Source: Bradyrhizobium sp. in8p8 (GTDB lineage: Bacteria; Pseudomonadota; Alphaproteobacteria; Rhizobiales; Xanthobacteraceae). Taken from it: a DNA stretch of 64,000 nucleotides. Position 1 is the first letter of the stretch; each line of letters opens with the position of its first letter. The stretch lies in NCBI RefSeq assembly GCF_000426845.1, contig NZ_AUGD01000002.1:248001-312000 (forward strand), in the 5' to 3' direction. This document shows positions 42,656-51,827 of this stretch, piece by piece. Both the position numbers and the translations under genes were made by a program. Under the pieces are notes generated by a model that worked only from the letters and a program-made list of their open reading frames with translations, was not told where the DNA came from and searched no databases.

Positions 42656-42907
42656 CTACCCATCTTTCAGCGCATTCTTGACCTCGCCGTCGGGCCAGGT
42701 CTCATCGGCCGCGATGACCCGTACACAGCTTTGGTCGGCGGTGTTCACCAGCACATGCGAACTCACACGGTCGGCGCTCCGCTCCAAGTGCAGATCGGTC
42801 TCGGGCTTCCAGCTCAGCGTGGCCGCGAGGTCGCCGGGAAAGATCTGCCATTGCGATCCGTCGTCGAGCTCGACAACATGGCTTTCCGCATGCGCGCGTA
42901 TCTTCAT
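42656..42907 (-). CDS. Small hypothetical protein
   Basis: An 83-aa product of beta-rich look: MKIRAHAESHVVELDDGSQW, QIFPGDLAATLSWKPETDLH, VLVNTADQSCVRVIAADETW. The ATG at 42905-42907 has GGGGGTCGG upstream. No family recognised. Runs in the same direction as the following small exported-protein gene. Confidence 0.65.
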   Translation of the reverse strand: MKIRAHAESHVVELDDGSQWQIFPGDLAATLSWKPETDLHLERSADRVSSHVLVNTADQSCVRVIAADETWPDGEVKNALKDG

Positions 42908-42972
42908 CCGACCCCCGGCTCGATCAATCAATGGTGAAGGAAGGCCCCAGCCAAAGCCGAGGCCCCTATTCG

Positions 42973-43227
42973 TCAGTCGTTGTCGTGATGAATCACGGTT
43001 TTGCTGCGATTGCCGAATTCATCTTCCTTCTTGATCACCGTGGTGCGGCTTGACGGCTCGCGTTCCTTGATGACCGTGGTGCGATCACGCTCGCGGACGC
43101 GGTAATCCGGCGACTGGCCCACAGTGACACCGGCACCGACCGGACCAACATGAACGCCGACTTCACCAGCGAATGCAGGCGCCGCGATCGCGGTAGCCAT
43201 GGCGGCGGCAAACAGAACTTTCCTCAT
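42973..43227 (-). CDS. Small exported protein with TTVIK repeats
   Basis: An 84-aa protein with signal peptide MRKVLFAAAMATAIAAPAFA. A glycine/valine stretch follows (EVGVHVGPVGAGVTVGQSP), then a charged repeat RTTVIKEREPSSRTTVIKKE and a closing KTVIHHDND. ATG at 43225-43227 is preceded by GAGGAGGAGAAG. Small bradyrhizobial envelope protein family; function unknown. Confidence 0.78.
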   Translation of the reverse strand: MRKVLFAAAMATAIAAPAFAGEVGVHVGPVGAGVTVGQSPDYRVRERDRTTVIKEREPSSRTTVIKKEDEFGNRSKTVIHHDND

Positions 43228-43351
43228 CTTCTCCTCCTCGTTTCCTTCGGAGGGAATGCAGGACTGCGACACTTTGTTCCGCGGGAAACGGGTTGTTCCG
43301 GCCCTGTGGGAACCGGCTCACATGGGCCACGTTTCCCGCTAGAATGGCTGG

Positions 43352-44581
43352 ATGACACAAACTGATTCCTGCGCCCAATACACCCGCCGCACCCTCCTGA
43401 AATCTGCACTCGGTGCGACCGCCCTGCTTGCGTCGGCGGACCGCGCTCTCGCGGCACCCGCGGGCTTCGACGAGTGGCGCGAGACCTTCCGCGTGCGCGC
43501 GACGGCCAAAGGTATCTCCGCCGCGACATGGCAGCGCGCGATGGGACGTGTCGAGCCTGACATGAGCGTGTTCAGGCAGATGCGCAACCAGCCTGAATTC
43601 CGCGAGGAGATCTGGCAATATATCAACCGCCGCGTGTCCGACTGGCGCATCATCAACGGCAAGATCGCGCTGAAGAACAACGAGGCTTTGTTCGCGCGCA
43701 TCGAGCGCGATTTCGGCGTCGAGCGCGGCACGCTGCTGGCGCTGTGGGGCGTCGAGTCCGCCTATGGCGATCCCCTGGTGCAGCAGAATCACATGAGGCC
43801 GGTGTTTCCCTCGCTCGCTGCGCTCGCCTGGAACGAGCCGCGCCGCAAGACCTATTGGGAGACCGAGCTGATCAACGCGCTGCGCATCGTCGAGAAGGGT
43901 TGGAGCACGCCGGAAGAAATGCGGGGATCCTGGGCCGGCGCCATGGGACATTCGCAATGGATGCCGGAGGTCTGGCTCAATGTGGGCATCGATTACGACG
44001 GCGACGGCAGGGTATCGCCGTTCGGCAAGCCCGACGACGCGCTGGGTTCGACGGCCAAATACCTCGTCAACCGCGGCAAATGGCATCGCGGCGAGCATTG
44101 GGGCTACGAGGTGCGCGCGCCCGGCAACCTCAGCGGCCGCCGCACCTATGCGGCGTGGCAGGCAGCCGGCGTGACCCGCGCCGACGGCCGTTCGTTTCCG
44201 CAGCCGAACGCATCCGCGCAGATGTGGACGCCGGTTGCGGGCGGGCCGACCTTCCTGCTGGGACCGAACTTCTATTCGGTGAAGAGCTACAACCCTTCCA
44301 TGAACTATGCGCTGGCGATCTGCCATCTCGGCGATCGTTGCCTGGGCGCACCGCCCTTCATCCAGCCGTTCCCCGGCTCCGAGCGCGCGTTGACGCTGGC
44401 CGAAGTACAGGAGATGCAGACGCGGCTGACCAAGGCCGGCTTCGACACCGGCGGCACCGACGGGCGCGTCGGCAACGATACGATGAAGGCGGTCAAGGAT
44501 TTCCAGCAGCGCGCCGGGATCACGCCGGCGGATGGCTATGGCGGGCTGAAGGTGCTGGCCAAGCTGCGGCAGGGGTTGTAG
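43352..44581 (+). CDS. Lytic murein transglycosylase, MltB family
   Basis: A 409-aa protein. N-terminal Tat-like signal (TRRTLLKSALGATALLASAD), then an SLT_2 catalytic domain (residues about 40-330) with the catalytic Glu135 in LLALWGVESAYGDPL and GSWAGAMGHSQWMPE. A C-terminal peptidoglycan-binding domain of about 60 residues follows (LAEVQEMQTRLTKAGFDTGG, VGNDTMKAVKDFQQRAG). It cleaves glycan strands of peptidoglycan, forming anhydromuropeptides. ATG at 43352. Confidence 0.92.
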   Translation: MTQTDSCAQYTRRTLLKSALGATALLASADRALAAPAGFDEWRETFRVRATAKGISAATWQRAMGRVEPDMSVFRQMRNQPEFREEIWQYINRRVSDWRIINGKIALKNNEALFARIERDFGVERGTLLALWGVESAYGDPLVQQNHMRPVFPSLAALAWNEPRRKTYWETELINALRIVEKGWSTPEEMRGSWAGAMGHSQWMPEVWLNVGIDYDGDGRVSPFGKPDDALGSTAKYLVNRGKWHRGEHWGYEVRAPGNLSGRRTYAAWQAAGVTRADGRSFPQPNASAQMWTPVAGGPTFLLGPNFYSVKSYNPSMNYALAICHLGDRCLGAPPFIQPFPGSERALTLAEVQEMQTRLTKAGFDTGGTDGRVGNDTMKAVKDFQQRAGITPADGYGGLKVLAKLRQGL

Positions 44582-44647
44582 GCCGACGTCCTCTCATACG
44601 GTCACTCCGGGTTCGCGCTTCGCGCGCCCGGGAAGGACCCGCTGAGA

Positions 44648-45445
44648 TCAATGCCGATACTGCGGCTCTTCCGCATCGAGCTGCCTACGGATTGCGACGA
44701 GATGCAGCCGCGCGGATTCGGCATCCCCCTCGCGCATCTGCCTGTAGGTCTCGGCCGCCACGGCCGGATCGACCGGCAGCACCTTGCGTCCGGTCGACAT
44801 CGCCAGCACCTGCACCTCGGCGGCGCGTTCGAGGTAATAGAGATCGTCCCAGGCTTCCGCGATGGTCGGCGCCAGCACCATCACGCCATGATGCTTCATG
44901 AAGACGATGTCGGCATCGCCGACGGCAGAGGCAATGCGCGCACCCTCGCGGTTGTCCAGCGCGAGGCCGTTATAGTCGCGATCGACCGCGGTGCGGCCAT
45001 AGAATTTCAGCGCGGTCTGGCCGGCCCAGATCAAGGGGTCGCCTTCAGTCATCGACAGCGCCGTCGCGTAAGGCATGTGGGTGTGGAAGGCGACTTTCGC
45101 GCGCGGCAGGCGCTTGTGCATCTCGGCATGGATGTAGAAGGCGGTCGCCTCGGGCACGCCGTCGCCGTCGAGCACATTGCCATGGAAATCACAGATCAGG
45201 AGCTTCGACGCCGTCAGCTCGCGGAAGGCGTAGCCGTAGGGATTGACGAGGAACAGATCGTCATGGCCGGGCACCACGGCCGAGAAGTGGTTGCAGATGC
45301 CTTCCTCGAAGCCGTTCCGCGCCGCCATGCGGAAGCAGGCGGCAAGATCCTCGCGTGCGGTGCGGATCGCATCGGTCGCAAGGTCCGGCCGGTTGGAGCG
45401 GATTGGCGCTGGCGCGGGTGAGGAAGCATGAAGGCTGTGCGCCAT
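44648..45445 (-). CDS. Class II aldolase/adducin-family protein
   Basis: A 265-aa protein of the fuculose-phosphate aldolase fold. GICNHFSAVVPGHDDLFLVN is the N-terminal signature. Zinc histidines are in KVAFHTHMPYATALS and VFMKHHGVMVLAP. Relatives act on small hydroxy-aldehydes or decarboxylate; the substrate here is unknown. ATG at 45443-45445 is chosen because conserved sequence starts there. The SDR gene lies 94 bp upstream on the same strand and may supply the substrate. Confidence 0.85.
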   Translation of the reverse strand: MAHSLHASSPAPAPIRSNRPDLATDAIRTAREDLAACFRMAARNGFEEGICNHFSAVVPGHDDLFLVNPYGYAFRELTASKLLICDFHGNVLDGDGVPEATAFYIHAEMHKRLPRAKVAFHTHMPYATALSMTEGDPLIWAGQTALKFYGRTAVDRDYNGLALDNREGARIASAVGDADIVFMKHHGVMVLAPTIAEAWDDLYYLERAAEVQVLAMSTGRKVLPVDPAVAAETYRQMREGDAESARLHLVAIRRQLDAEEPQYRH

Positions 45446-45539
45446 GGCGAAGGACACCTCTGTCGGTAAGCTCCCCGCGTTGTACAGGGCTGGCGCTTGC
45501 ACGTCAGCCCCTTGCGTGCGCCGCCCTGCCCTGCGTGGC

Positions 45540-46349
45540 TTATGCGCGCCGCGGCACGCCCCCGGCATTCATGCCGCCATCGATGACGAGCTCGCTGCCG
45601 GTGACGTAGCGCGAGGCATCGGAGGCCAGATACAGCACGCCCGAGGCGATCTCCGCGGCCTGACCGGCACGGCCGAGCGGCGTCACGACACGGGCGCGCT
45701 CCTCGGGATCGATCGGGGCGTTCTGGCCCGCGCCGGTCGCTCCCGTCGGGATCTTTCCCCAGATGGGCGTATCGATAATGCCGGGGTGAACCGAATTGAC
45801 CCGGATGCCGTCGCCCACCGCCGCACACTCCATCGCGATCGATTTGGCGAACAGCCGCACGCCGCCCTTGGTGAGCGAATAGGCGGAAAGGCCGGGCGCA
45901 CCGCGCAGGCCCGCCAGCGAGGACATCATGATGATCGAGCCGCCGCCGGTCTTGCGCATCAACGGCAGGCAATGCTTCACCGAGAGAAACACGCCGTCGA
46001 GGTTGATGGCATTCTGCTTGCGCCAGTCAGATAACGTCATGTCGACGATCGAGGGCACGGCGATGCCGATACCCGCGTTGGAGACCAAGATGTCGAGCCG
46101 GCCGTAGCGCTTCGCAATTTCGGCGACCACCTCCATCCAGCGCTCTTCGCTGGTGACGTCCTGCTCCAGGAAGATCGCCTTGCCGCCGGCTTGGGTGACG
46201 CGCCTGGCGAGTTCGGGGCCCCTCAGCTCGTCGATATCGGTTGCAATGACGGTGGCGCCTTCGCGCGCGAACAGCTCGACGACGGCCTCGCCAATTCCGG
46301 ACGCGCCGCCCGTCACCAGCGCGACCTTGCCCTCAACCTGCCCTGCCAT
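45540..46349 (-). CDS. SDR-family oxidoreductase
   Basis: A 269-aa classical short-chain dehydrogenase. The nucleotide-binding VTGGASGIGEAVVELF, NAG in LVSNAGIGIAV, catalytic Ser-Tyr-Lys with YSLTKGG, and DGGMNAGGVPRRA at the end are all present. NAD(P)-linked oxidation of an alcohol. ATG at 46347-46349 (GGGAGTGAAC upstream) is preferred to the GTG six bases before. It is next to a class II aldolase gene; together they may process a sugar-like or hydroxy acid substrate. Confidence 0.88.
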   Translation of the reverse strand: MAGQVEGKVALVTGGASGIGEAVVELFAREGATVIATDIDELRGPELARRVTQAGGKAIFLEQDVTSEERWMEVVAEIAKRYGRLDILVSNAGIGIAVPSIVDMTLSDWRKQNAINLDGVFLSVKHCLPLMRKTGGGSIIMMSSLAGLRGAPGLSAYSLTKGGVRLFAKSIAMECAAVGDGIRVNSVHPGIIDTPIWGKIPTGATGAGQNAPIDPEERARVVTPLGRAGQAAEIASGVLYLASDASRYVTGSELVIDGGMNAGGVPRRA

Positions 46350-46383
46350 GTTCACTCCCTTTTTTTGTTGTTAGCGACCGTTG

Positions 46384-48225
46384 CTATCTAATCACGGATG
46401 GCCCCTGGTCCGGTAGCGCGACGTCGACGACGCGGAATTGCACGCGCTCGGCACCCTGGTAGCGATCGACCGACAATGATCCCGCGACATGCAGCTGCTG
46501 GCCGCGGTTGGCGAGCAGCGCATTGCCGAGCTTCTGGCCGACCGAACGGAATGCGATGCCGTTGACGATGGCGCCGTCGCCCGACTTGAAGCGAAGGCGC
46601 AGATGGGCCTGCCCGACCTCGTCGGCAAACACGAGCTGGTGCGCCGGCAGCGCCAGCACAGGCTCCGGGTTGCCGCTGCCGAAGGGACCGGCGCGGTTGA
46701 GCGTCGTCGCAAGCTCCGGCGTCACCGCACGTGCGGAGACCGCGCCGTCGATATAGAGCTCGTTGACGTGGCGCGCCTCGGCGACGTCGCGCGCCAGCGC
46801 CTGCTCCATATAGGCGCGGAATTCGGACAGCTTCTCTTTCCGCAGTGTCACGCCGGCGGCCATCGCATGGCCGCCGCCCTTGAGCAGGATGCCGTCGGCG
46901 ACCGCCTGCCGCACCGCCTTGCCGAGATCGACGCCGGCGATCGAGCGGCCCGAGCCGGTTCCGATGCCGCCGGGCTCCAGCGCAATGGCAAAAGCGGGCC
47001 GCGCGAATTTCTCCTTCAGGCGGGAGGCGACGAGGCCGACCACCCCGGGATGCCAGCCTTCCGAGGCCGTGACGATCACCGCGAGCTTATCCTCCAGTCC
47101 GATCGAGGCCAGCGCCTCCGCTTCAGCCTGCGCCTCCGCGGCCTGCTCGATGACACGGCGCTCACTGTTGAGCCGGTCGAGCTCGGCGGCGATCCGCGCC
47201 GCCTCGACGCTGTCGCCCTCGAGCAATAGCCGCACGCCGAGGTCGGCGCGGCCGATGCGGCCGCCGGCATTGACGCGCGGTCCCAGCATGAAGCCGAGGT
47301 GCCAGGCCTCCGGCGGGCCGTTGAGCCGTGCCACGTCCATCAGCGCGGTATGACCGACGTGGTCGCGCCGGCGCATCGCGATCAGGCCCTTGGCCACGAA
47401 GGCACGGTTGAGGCCGATCAGCGGCGCCACGTCGGCCACGGTGCCGAGCGCGACGTGATGCAACATGCCGAGCAAATCGGGCTCAGGCATCTCGTTGCTC
47501 CAGAAGCCACGCTGGCGCAGCTCGCGATTGACGGCGACCAGCGTCACCAGCACGAGGCCGACGGCGGCGAGATGACCCAAGCCGGAGAGATCGTCGGGGC
47601 GGTTCGGATTGACCAGCGCGTCGACCTCCGGGAGATCGAGACCGCATTGGTGGTGGTCGATCACGACCACGGACATGCCGAGGCGCTTGGCTTCGGCAAG
47701 CGGCTCCATGCTGGTGGTGCCGCAATCGACGGTAACCAGCAGCGTCGCGCCCTTCGCGGCGAGCGCTCGCACCGCCTCGGTATTCGGGCCATAGCCCTCG
47801 AAAATGCGGTCGGGAATATGGATCAGCGGATCAAGCCCGCAATGACGCAGGTGCCAGGCGAGCAGCGCAGCAGAAGTCGCGCCATCGACGTCGTAGTCGC
47901 CGAAGATGGCGACCTTCTCGGTCCTCGCTGCAGCATCGGCGATCCGCTTGGCGGCGGCCTCCATTTCCGTCACCGTGAACGGATCCGGCAGCAGCTTGCG
48001 GATGGTGGGATCGAGAAAATCGGGCACGGCGTCGATATCGACCCCGCGTCCGGCCAGCACCCGCGCCAGCAGCTCCGGCAATTGGTGTCGCTGCACGATG
48101 GCGAGCGCCTGGGCCGCCCCGCGCCCGTCCAGACGGTCGCGCCAAAGCTTGTCGGTCAGCGAGCGCGACACGCCCAGGAAAGCCTGGGGCGCTTCGACGG
48201 GCAAGGCGGTAGCAGGCGGCGTCAT
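46384..48225 (-). CDS. recJ: Single-stranded-DNA-specific exonuclease RecJ
   Basis: A 613-aa DHH-family 5'-3' exonuclease. Landmarks are FGDYDVDGATSAALLAWHLR, VIDHHQCGLDLPEVDALVNP, and GGGHAMAAGVTLRKEKLSEF in the DHHA1 domain, followed by an OB-like part. It acts in recombination and mismatch repair. The start is not certain; ATG at 48223-48225 (MTPPATALPVEA) is taken, and the longer frame to 48339 has no ribosome binding site. In relatives it often follows hom-glpX; here three genes lie between. Confidence 0.93.
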   Translation of the reverse strand: MTPPATALPVEAPQAFLGVSRSLTDKLWRDRLDGRGAAQALAIVQRHQLPELLARVLAGRGVDIDAVPDFLDPTIRKLLPDPFTVTEMEAAAKRIADAAARTEKVAIFGDYDVDGATSAALLAWHLRHCGLDPLIHIPDRIFEGYGPNTEAVRALAAKGATLLVTVDCGTTSMEPLAEAKRLGMSVVVIDHHQCGLDLPEVDALVNPNRPDDLSGLGHLAAVGLVLVTLVAVNRELRQRGFWSNEMPEPDLLGMLHHVALGTVADVAPLIGLNRAFVAKGLIAMRRRDHVGHTALMDVARLNGPPEAWHLGFMLGPRVNAGGRIGRADLGVRLLLEGDSVEAARIAAELDRLNSERRVIEQAAEAQAEAEALASIGLEDKLAVIVTASEGWHPGVVGLVASRLKEKFARPAFAIALEPGGIGTGSGRSIAGVDLGKAVRQAVADGILLKGGGHAMAAGVTLRKEKLSEFRAYMEQALARDVAEARHVNELYIDGAVSARAVTPELATTLNRAGPFGSGNPEPVLALPAHQLVFADEVGQAHLRLRFKSGDGAIVNGIAFRSVGQKLGNALLANRGQQLHVAGSLSVDRYQGAERVQFRVVDVALPDQGPSVIR

Positions 48226-48513
48226 GACGGGAGGCAGGCTGTTGGAACTCGGGTCCAGGCGATCACGCGGACGCACGGTCACTGGGGCTTCCGGGGATTG
48301 GCCGGCAATCGGCCCGGATTTGCAACGGCCCGGCCGCACAAAGCGGTGGATGGCCGTCGGCCCGGGAGAGAGTGACTACCATTTAGGCATCCCGTCGAAC
48401 AGCAAATTAAGCGGGCGTTAGGTGGAATCCTCGAAAAAGAATCGTATTCGATCTGTAATTGATTGTTCCGGGTTCATTGCAGATCAGACCTCATTGCCAA
48501 GGGAAGCTCCCCG

Positions 48514-49590
48514 ATGTCTGCTGCGCTGGGTCTGAAAACCAAGCCGAGTGCTACCGAACCCGCGGACGATGATTCCGATGTCTCCGCGCTGATCAATCGC
48601 CTTACGGCAGAGGTCAACCAGATCGCGGTCGACAAGACCAAATCGATCCAGCAGATCACCAACCAGATGAAGATGCTGGCGCTAAACGCGCTGATCGAGA
48701 GCTCGCGCGCCGGCGCCCAAGGTGCGGGCTTTGCGGTGGTTGCGCAGGAGGTGCGCGGCGTCGGACAGCAGGTCGAGACCATCGCCCGCGAGCTCGAAAC
48801 CCAATTGACGAAGCGCACCGGCGATCTCGTCGCCTCGATCGAGCGCATGAGCCAGCGCTCCCGCGGGGAACGCATGGTCGACCTGTCGCTGAACGCCATC
48901 GAGCTGATCGACCGCAATCTCTATGAACGTACCTGCGACGTGCGCTGGTGGGCGACCGACTCTGCCGTGGTCGATTGCGCGGCCTCGCCCAGCGCTGCCG
49001 CCGTCTCCCATGCCTCGCAGCGCCTCGGCGTGATCCTGGGGGCCTACACCGTCTATCTCGACCTCTGGCTCTGCGATCTCGACGGCAACGTCATCGCCAA
49101 TGGTCGGGCCGATCGCTTTCGCGTCGTCGGCGAGAACGTCGCTCACACCAAGTGGTTTCGCGAGGCGAAGGGTCTTCGCTCCGGTGACGATTATGTCGCC
49201 GGCGACGTCGAGAACCAACCGCTGCTCGGCAATGCGCAGGTCGCGACCTATTGCGCCAGCGTCCGCGCCGGCGGCCAGGCCAATGGCGCGCCGATCGGCG
49301 TGCTCGCCATCCACTTTGACTGGGAGCCGCAAGCCCGCGCCATCGTGCAAGGCGTCCGCGTCGGCGACAGCGACAAGGCCCGGGTGCTGCTGGTCGATTC
49401 GAATTTTCGCGTGATCGCGGCCTCCGATGGTCAGGGCATCCTCAGCGAGCGCATCTCGCTTTCGCTGAACGGCCAGCGCTCCGGCTTCTATCACGACCGC
49501 ACGGGTACGCTGGTGGCATTCCATGCAACCCCCGGCTACGAGACGTATCGCGGGCTCGGCTGGTATGGCGTGATTGTCTGCGGAGCATGA
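48514..49590 (+). CDS. Soluble chemoreceptor with N-terminal signalling hairpin and C-terminal Cache-like domain
   Basis: A 358-aa protein without membrane segment. Residues about 45-110 form a methyl-accepting hairpin tip (MKMLALNALIESSRAGAQGA, GFAVVAQEVRGVG). The remainder (about 140-355) is a Cache-like sensing domain (YTVYLDLWLCDLDGNVIANG, RVLLVDSNFRVIAASDGQGI). In usual receptors sensing precedes signalling; here the order is reversed and the hairpin short. ATG at 48514 with AAGGGAAG upstream. No che genes lie nearby. Cytoplasmic. Confidence 0.82.
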   Translation: MSAALGLKTKPSATEPADDDSDVSALINRLTAEVNQIAVDKTKSIQQITNQMKMLALNALIESSRAGAQGAGFAVVAQEVRGVGQQVETIARELETQLTKRTGDLVASIERMSQRSRGERMVDLSLNAIELIDRNLYERTCDVRWWATDSAVVDCAASPSAAAVSHASQRLGVILGAYTVYLDLWLCDLDGNVIANGRADRFRVVGENVAHTKWFREAKGLRSGDDYVAGDVENQPLLGNAQVATYCASVRAGGQANGAPIGVLAIHFDWEPQARAIVQGVRVGDSDKARVLLVDSNFRVIAASDGQGILSERISLSLNGQRSGFYHDRTGTLVAFHATPGYETYRGLGWYGVIVCGA

Positions 49591-49894
49591 GGCGAACGCC
49601 GCCGGTCGCCTTACGAGATCCTCACGAGATCGAGCAGGTCACGCGACCAGCAGACATGATCACGACACAAACCTTGCTTGTCTTGCGCCGACCCATGGAA
49701 TCGTTCTGACGGCAAGAACGTCGGCGACGGCGCGTATGCCATGCGCCAGAATTTCCGTGCCAGCTTTGAGAGCAGCGATCAACCCCGAACCAATTCCACT
49801 TGCTAGCTTGTTCAAACCAGCGCAGCATCGCGCGGCCGGCTCCAGGCCGGTCGCAACGCGCAAATGGTTGCGAAAAATAAAGCGGAGGAAACGC
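49591..49894. other. 304-bp stretch without a supported gene
   Basis: Intergenic between the chemoreceptor and MBL-fold genes; should hold the latter's promoter. The plus-strand frame from 49574 is open but non-coding in composition until the ATG at 49895. No repeat or terminator recognised. Confidence 0.4.
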
Positions 49895-50866
49895 ATGACA
49901 ATCGATGTCTCTCGTCGGTCCCTGCTCGCACTCGGGGCGGGTCTTGGTGCTAGCGCCATGCTCGGCAGCAGCGCGATGGCGCGGGCGCCCAAGCTTGGTA
50001 CTCAGACGCCCTACTGGCACCGCTTCGTGCTCGGCGACGCCGAGGTGACCGTCGTATCCGACGGGCCGCTGCCCCTCGGAGACCCCTCGGGGACCTTCAC
50101 CGGCGTTCCGAAGGAAGAGGTCAAGAAGATGCTCTCCGACAATTTCCTGTCGCCGGACAACGTCGTGCTCGAGCAGAATTCGCCGATCGTCAACACCGGC
50201 GACAAGCTCATCCTGTTCGACACCGGCATGGGCAGCTCGAAGATGTTCGGCGCCAGCACCGGCCGGCAGCAGAAGAGCATGACGGAAGCCGGTATCAAGC
50301 CGGGCGACATCGACGCCGTCGTCTGCTCGCATGCCCATATCGACCATATCGGCGGCATCGTGGACGAAGGCGGCAAGCCGCTGTTTCCGAATGCCCAGAT
50401 CTACATCGCCCAGAGCGATTTCGACTTCTGGACCGACGAGGGCAAGCTCGGCAGCGCCGCCAAGGATTTCGTCATTCACGCCCGGAAGAACCTGCTGCCG
50501 GTTCGCGACCGCATCGTGTTCTTCAAGGACGGCCAGGAATTCCTGCCCGGCGTACAGGCGATCGCCGCCCCCGGACACACCGTCGGCCACACCATCTTCA
50601 TGGTCTCCTCGGCGGGGAAATCGTTCGCGTTCCTCGGCGACCTCTCGCACCATTCGGTGCTGCTGCTGGAGCGGCCGCGGATGGAGTTCTCCTATGACTC
50701 CGACCCGAAGCAGGCGGCCGAGTCGCGCGTCAAGCTCCTGACGATGCTCGCAACGAACAAGATCCCGGTGATGTCCTATCACTTCGCCTGGCCGGGCTAT
50801 GGCCATGTCGCCAAGGTAGGCGAAGGCTTCCGCTACTATCCGGAGCCGATGAAAATGACGCTTTAA
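49895..50866 (+). CDS. Tat-exported metallo-beta-lactamase-fold hydrolase
   Basis: A 323-aa protein. Twin-arginine signal (VSRRSLLALGAGLGASAMLG), then an MBL domain with the zinc motif H146-A-H148-I-D150-H151 in CSHAHIDHIGG, a later His in APGHTVGHTIFMV, and FLGDLSHHS. Family members include lactonases such as AHL quorum-quenchers and others; the substrate is not known here. ATG at 49895 has GCGGAGGAAA upstream. Export makes an extracytoplasmic role likely. Confidence 0.86.
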   Translation: MTIDVSRRSLLALGAGLGASAMLGSSAMARAPKLGTQTPYWHRFVLGDAEVTVVSDGPLPLGDPSGTFTGVPKEEVKKMLSDNFLSPDNVVLEQNSPIVNTGDKLILFDTGMGSSKMFGASTGRQQKSMTEAGIKPGDIDAVVCSHAHIDHIGGIVDEGGKPLFPNAQIYIAQSDFDFWTDEGKLGSAAKDFVIHARKNLLPVRDRIVFFKDGQEFLPGVQAIAAPGHTVGHTIFMVSSAGKSFAFLGDLSHHSVLLLERPRMEFSYDSDPKQAAESRVKLLTMLATNKIPVMSYHFAWPGYGHVAKVGEGFRYYPEPMKMTL

Positions 50867-50936
50867 CGCAGATCAGCTCCGGGCGGCGCTTGCGCTGCCC
50901 GGACCGATGTTGCCGCGCACATCACCGGAAACGCCG

Positions 50937-51656
50937 TTAGCACCCCAACCTGTCGGCGATGCCGCCAAAATCCTTCGCGACGATGTCCCAATTGCCGGTC
51001 GCCTCGAAGTCAATCTTTTGAAGCGGACCATACTCCGTCGGTCGTGCCACGAAGGCAGTCTTCAGCCCGTTCTTCTGCGCCGCCGCGAGATCGCCGTTGT
51101 GGGCAGCCACCATCATCACCTCTTCCGGCTTGAGACAGAGCAGCCGCGCGGCGCCGAGATAGGTTTCCGGATCGGGCTTGTAGTGCTCGAACAACTCGGC
51201 CGACAGGATGAGGTCCCACGGGAGCCCCGCAAACTTCGCCATGTTGGTGAGCAGCGCGACATTGCCGTTCGACAGCGGCGAGATCACGAACTTCGTCTTG
51301 AGCCGGGTCAGGCCGGCGACGCTGTCCGGCCACGGGTGCAAGCGGTGCCAGCCCTTGGTGAGATAATCGAGATCGGCTTCCGTCAGCCCCTTGATCGCGA
51401 ACTTCTCGACGAGCTTGTCCAGCGAGCGGCGATGCAGATCATCCAGCATGACATAGCCGCGCTCGGGATGCTGGCGAACGTCGTCCATCGAGGCCATGTA
51501 CATGCCGCGCCAGCCGTCGACGAGCGCGGTCCAGTCGGCGCTGATGCCGCGGCCTTTCGCCCACCACATGAAGTCGGTGATCAAGCTGGTGCGCCAGTCC
51601 ACGACAGTGCCGAACACGTCGAAGACGAGGGCTTTGACGGCGGAGAGATCGGACAT
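50937..51656 (-). CDS. Haloacid dehalogenase, type II
   Basis: A 239-aa HAD enzyme. The nucleophile is D13 in LVFDVFGTVVDWR, the Ser/Lys motifs are FVISPLSNGNVALL and HYKPDPETYLGAARLLCLKP, and the last motif is MMVAAHNGDLAAAQKNGLKT. It hydrolyses (S)-2-haloacids to hydroxy acids. A related phosphatase function cannot be excluded. ATG at 51654-51656. A dispersed palindrome lies just upstream. Confidence 0.9.
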   Translation of the reverse strand: MSDLSAVKALVFDVFGTVVDWRTSLITDFMWWAKGRGISADWTALVDGWRGMYMASMDDVRQHPERGYVMLDDLHRRSLDKLVEKFAIKGLTEADLDYLTKGWHRLHPWPDSVAGLTRLKTKFVISPLSNGNVALLTNMAKFAGLPWDLILSAELFEHYKPDPETYLGAARLLCLKPEEVMMVAAHNGDLAAAQKNGLKTAFVARPTEYGPLQKIDFEATGNWDIVAKDFGGIADRLGC

Positions 51657-51699
51657 GGGCGGTTTCCCTGCTTGTTCTTGTTGTCGCTATTGTCTTGTT

Positions 51700-51819
51700 G
51701 TCATTCCGGGGCGATGCGCAGCATCGAGCCCGGAATCCATTTCGCGTCGGAGTCTGCCGCCCGTTGGATTCCGGGCTCTCCGGGCCCGCGCTTGCGCGGT
51801 CCCGTCGCCCCGGAATGAC
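51700..51819. repeat. Dispersed palindrome GTCATTCCGGGGCG, long form
   Basis: The ends GTCATTCCGGGGCG (51700-51713) and CGCCCCGGAATGAC (51806-51819) are exact reverse complements. Inside are further inverted pieces (CCCGGAATCC ... GGATTCCGGG). Same family as the copy at 58548-58625. It lies between the HAD gene start and the glpX end. Confidence 0.8.
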
Positions 51820-51827
51820 GGAAAGCG

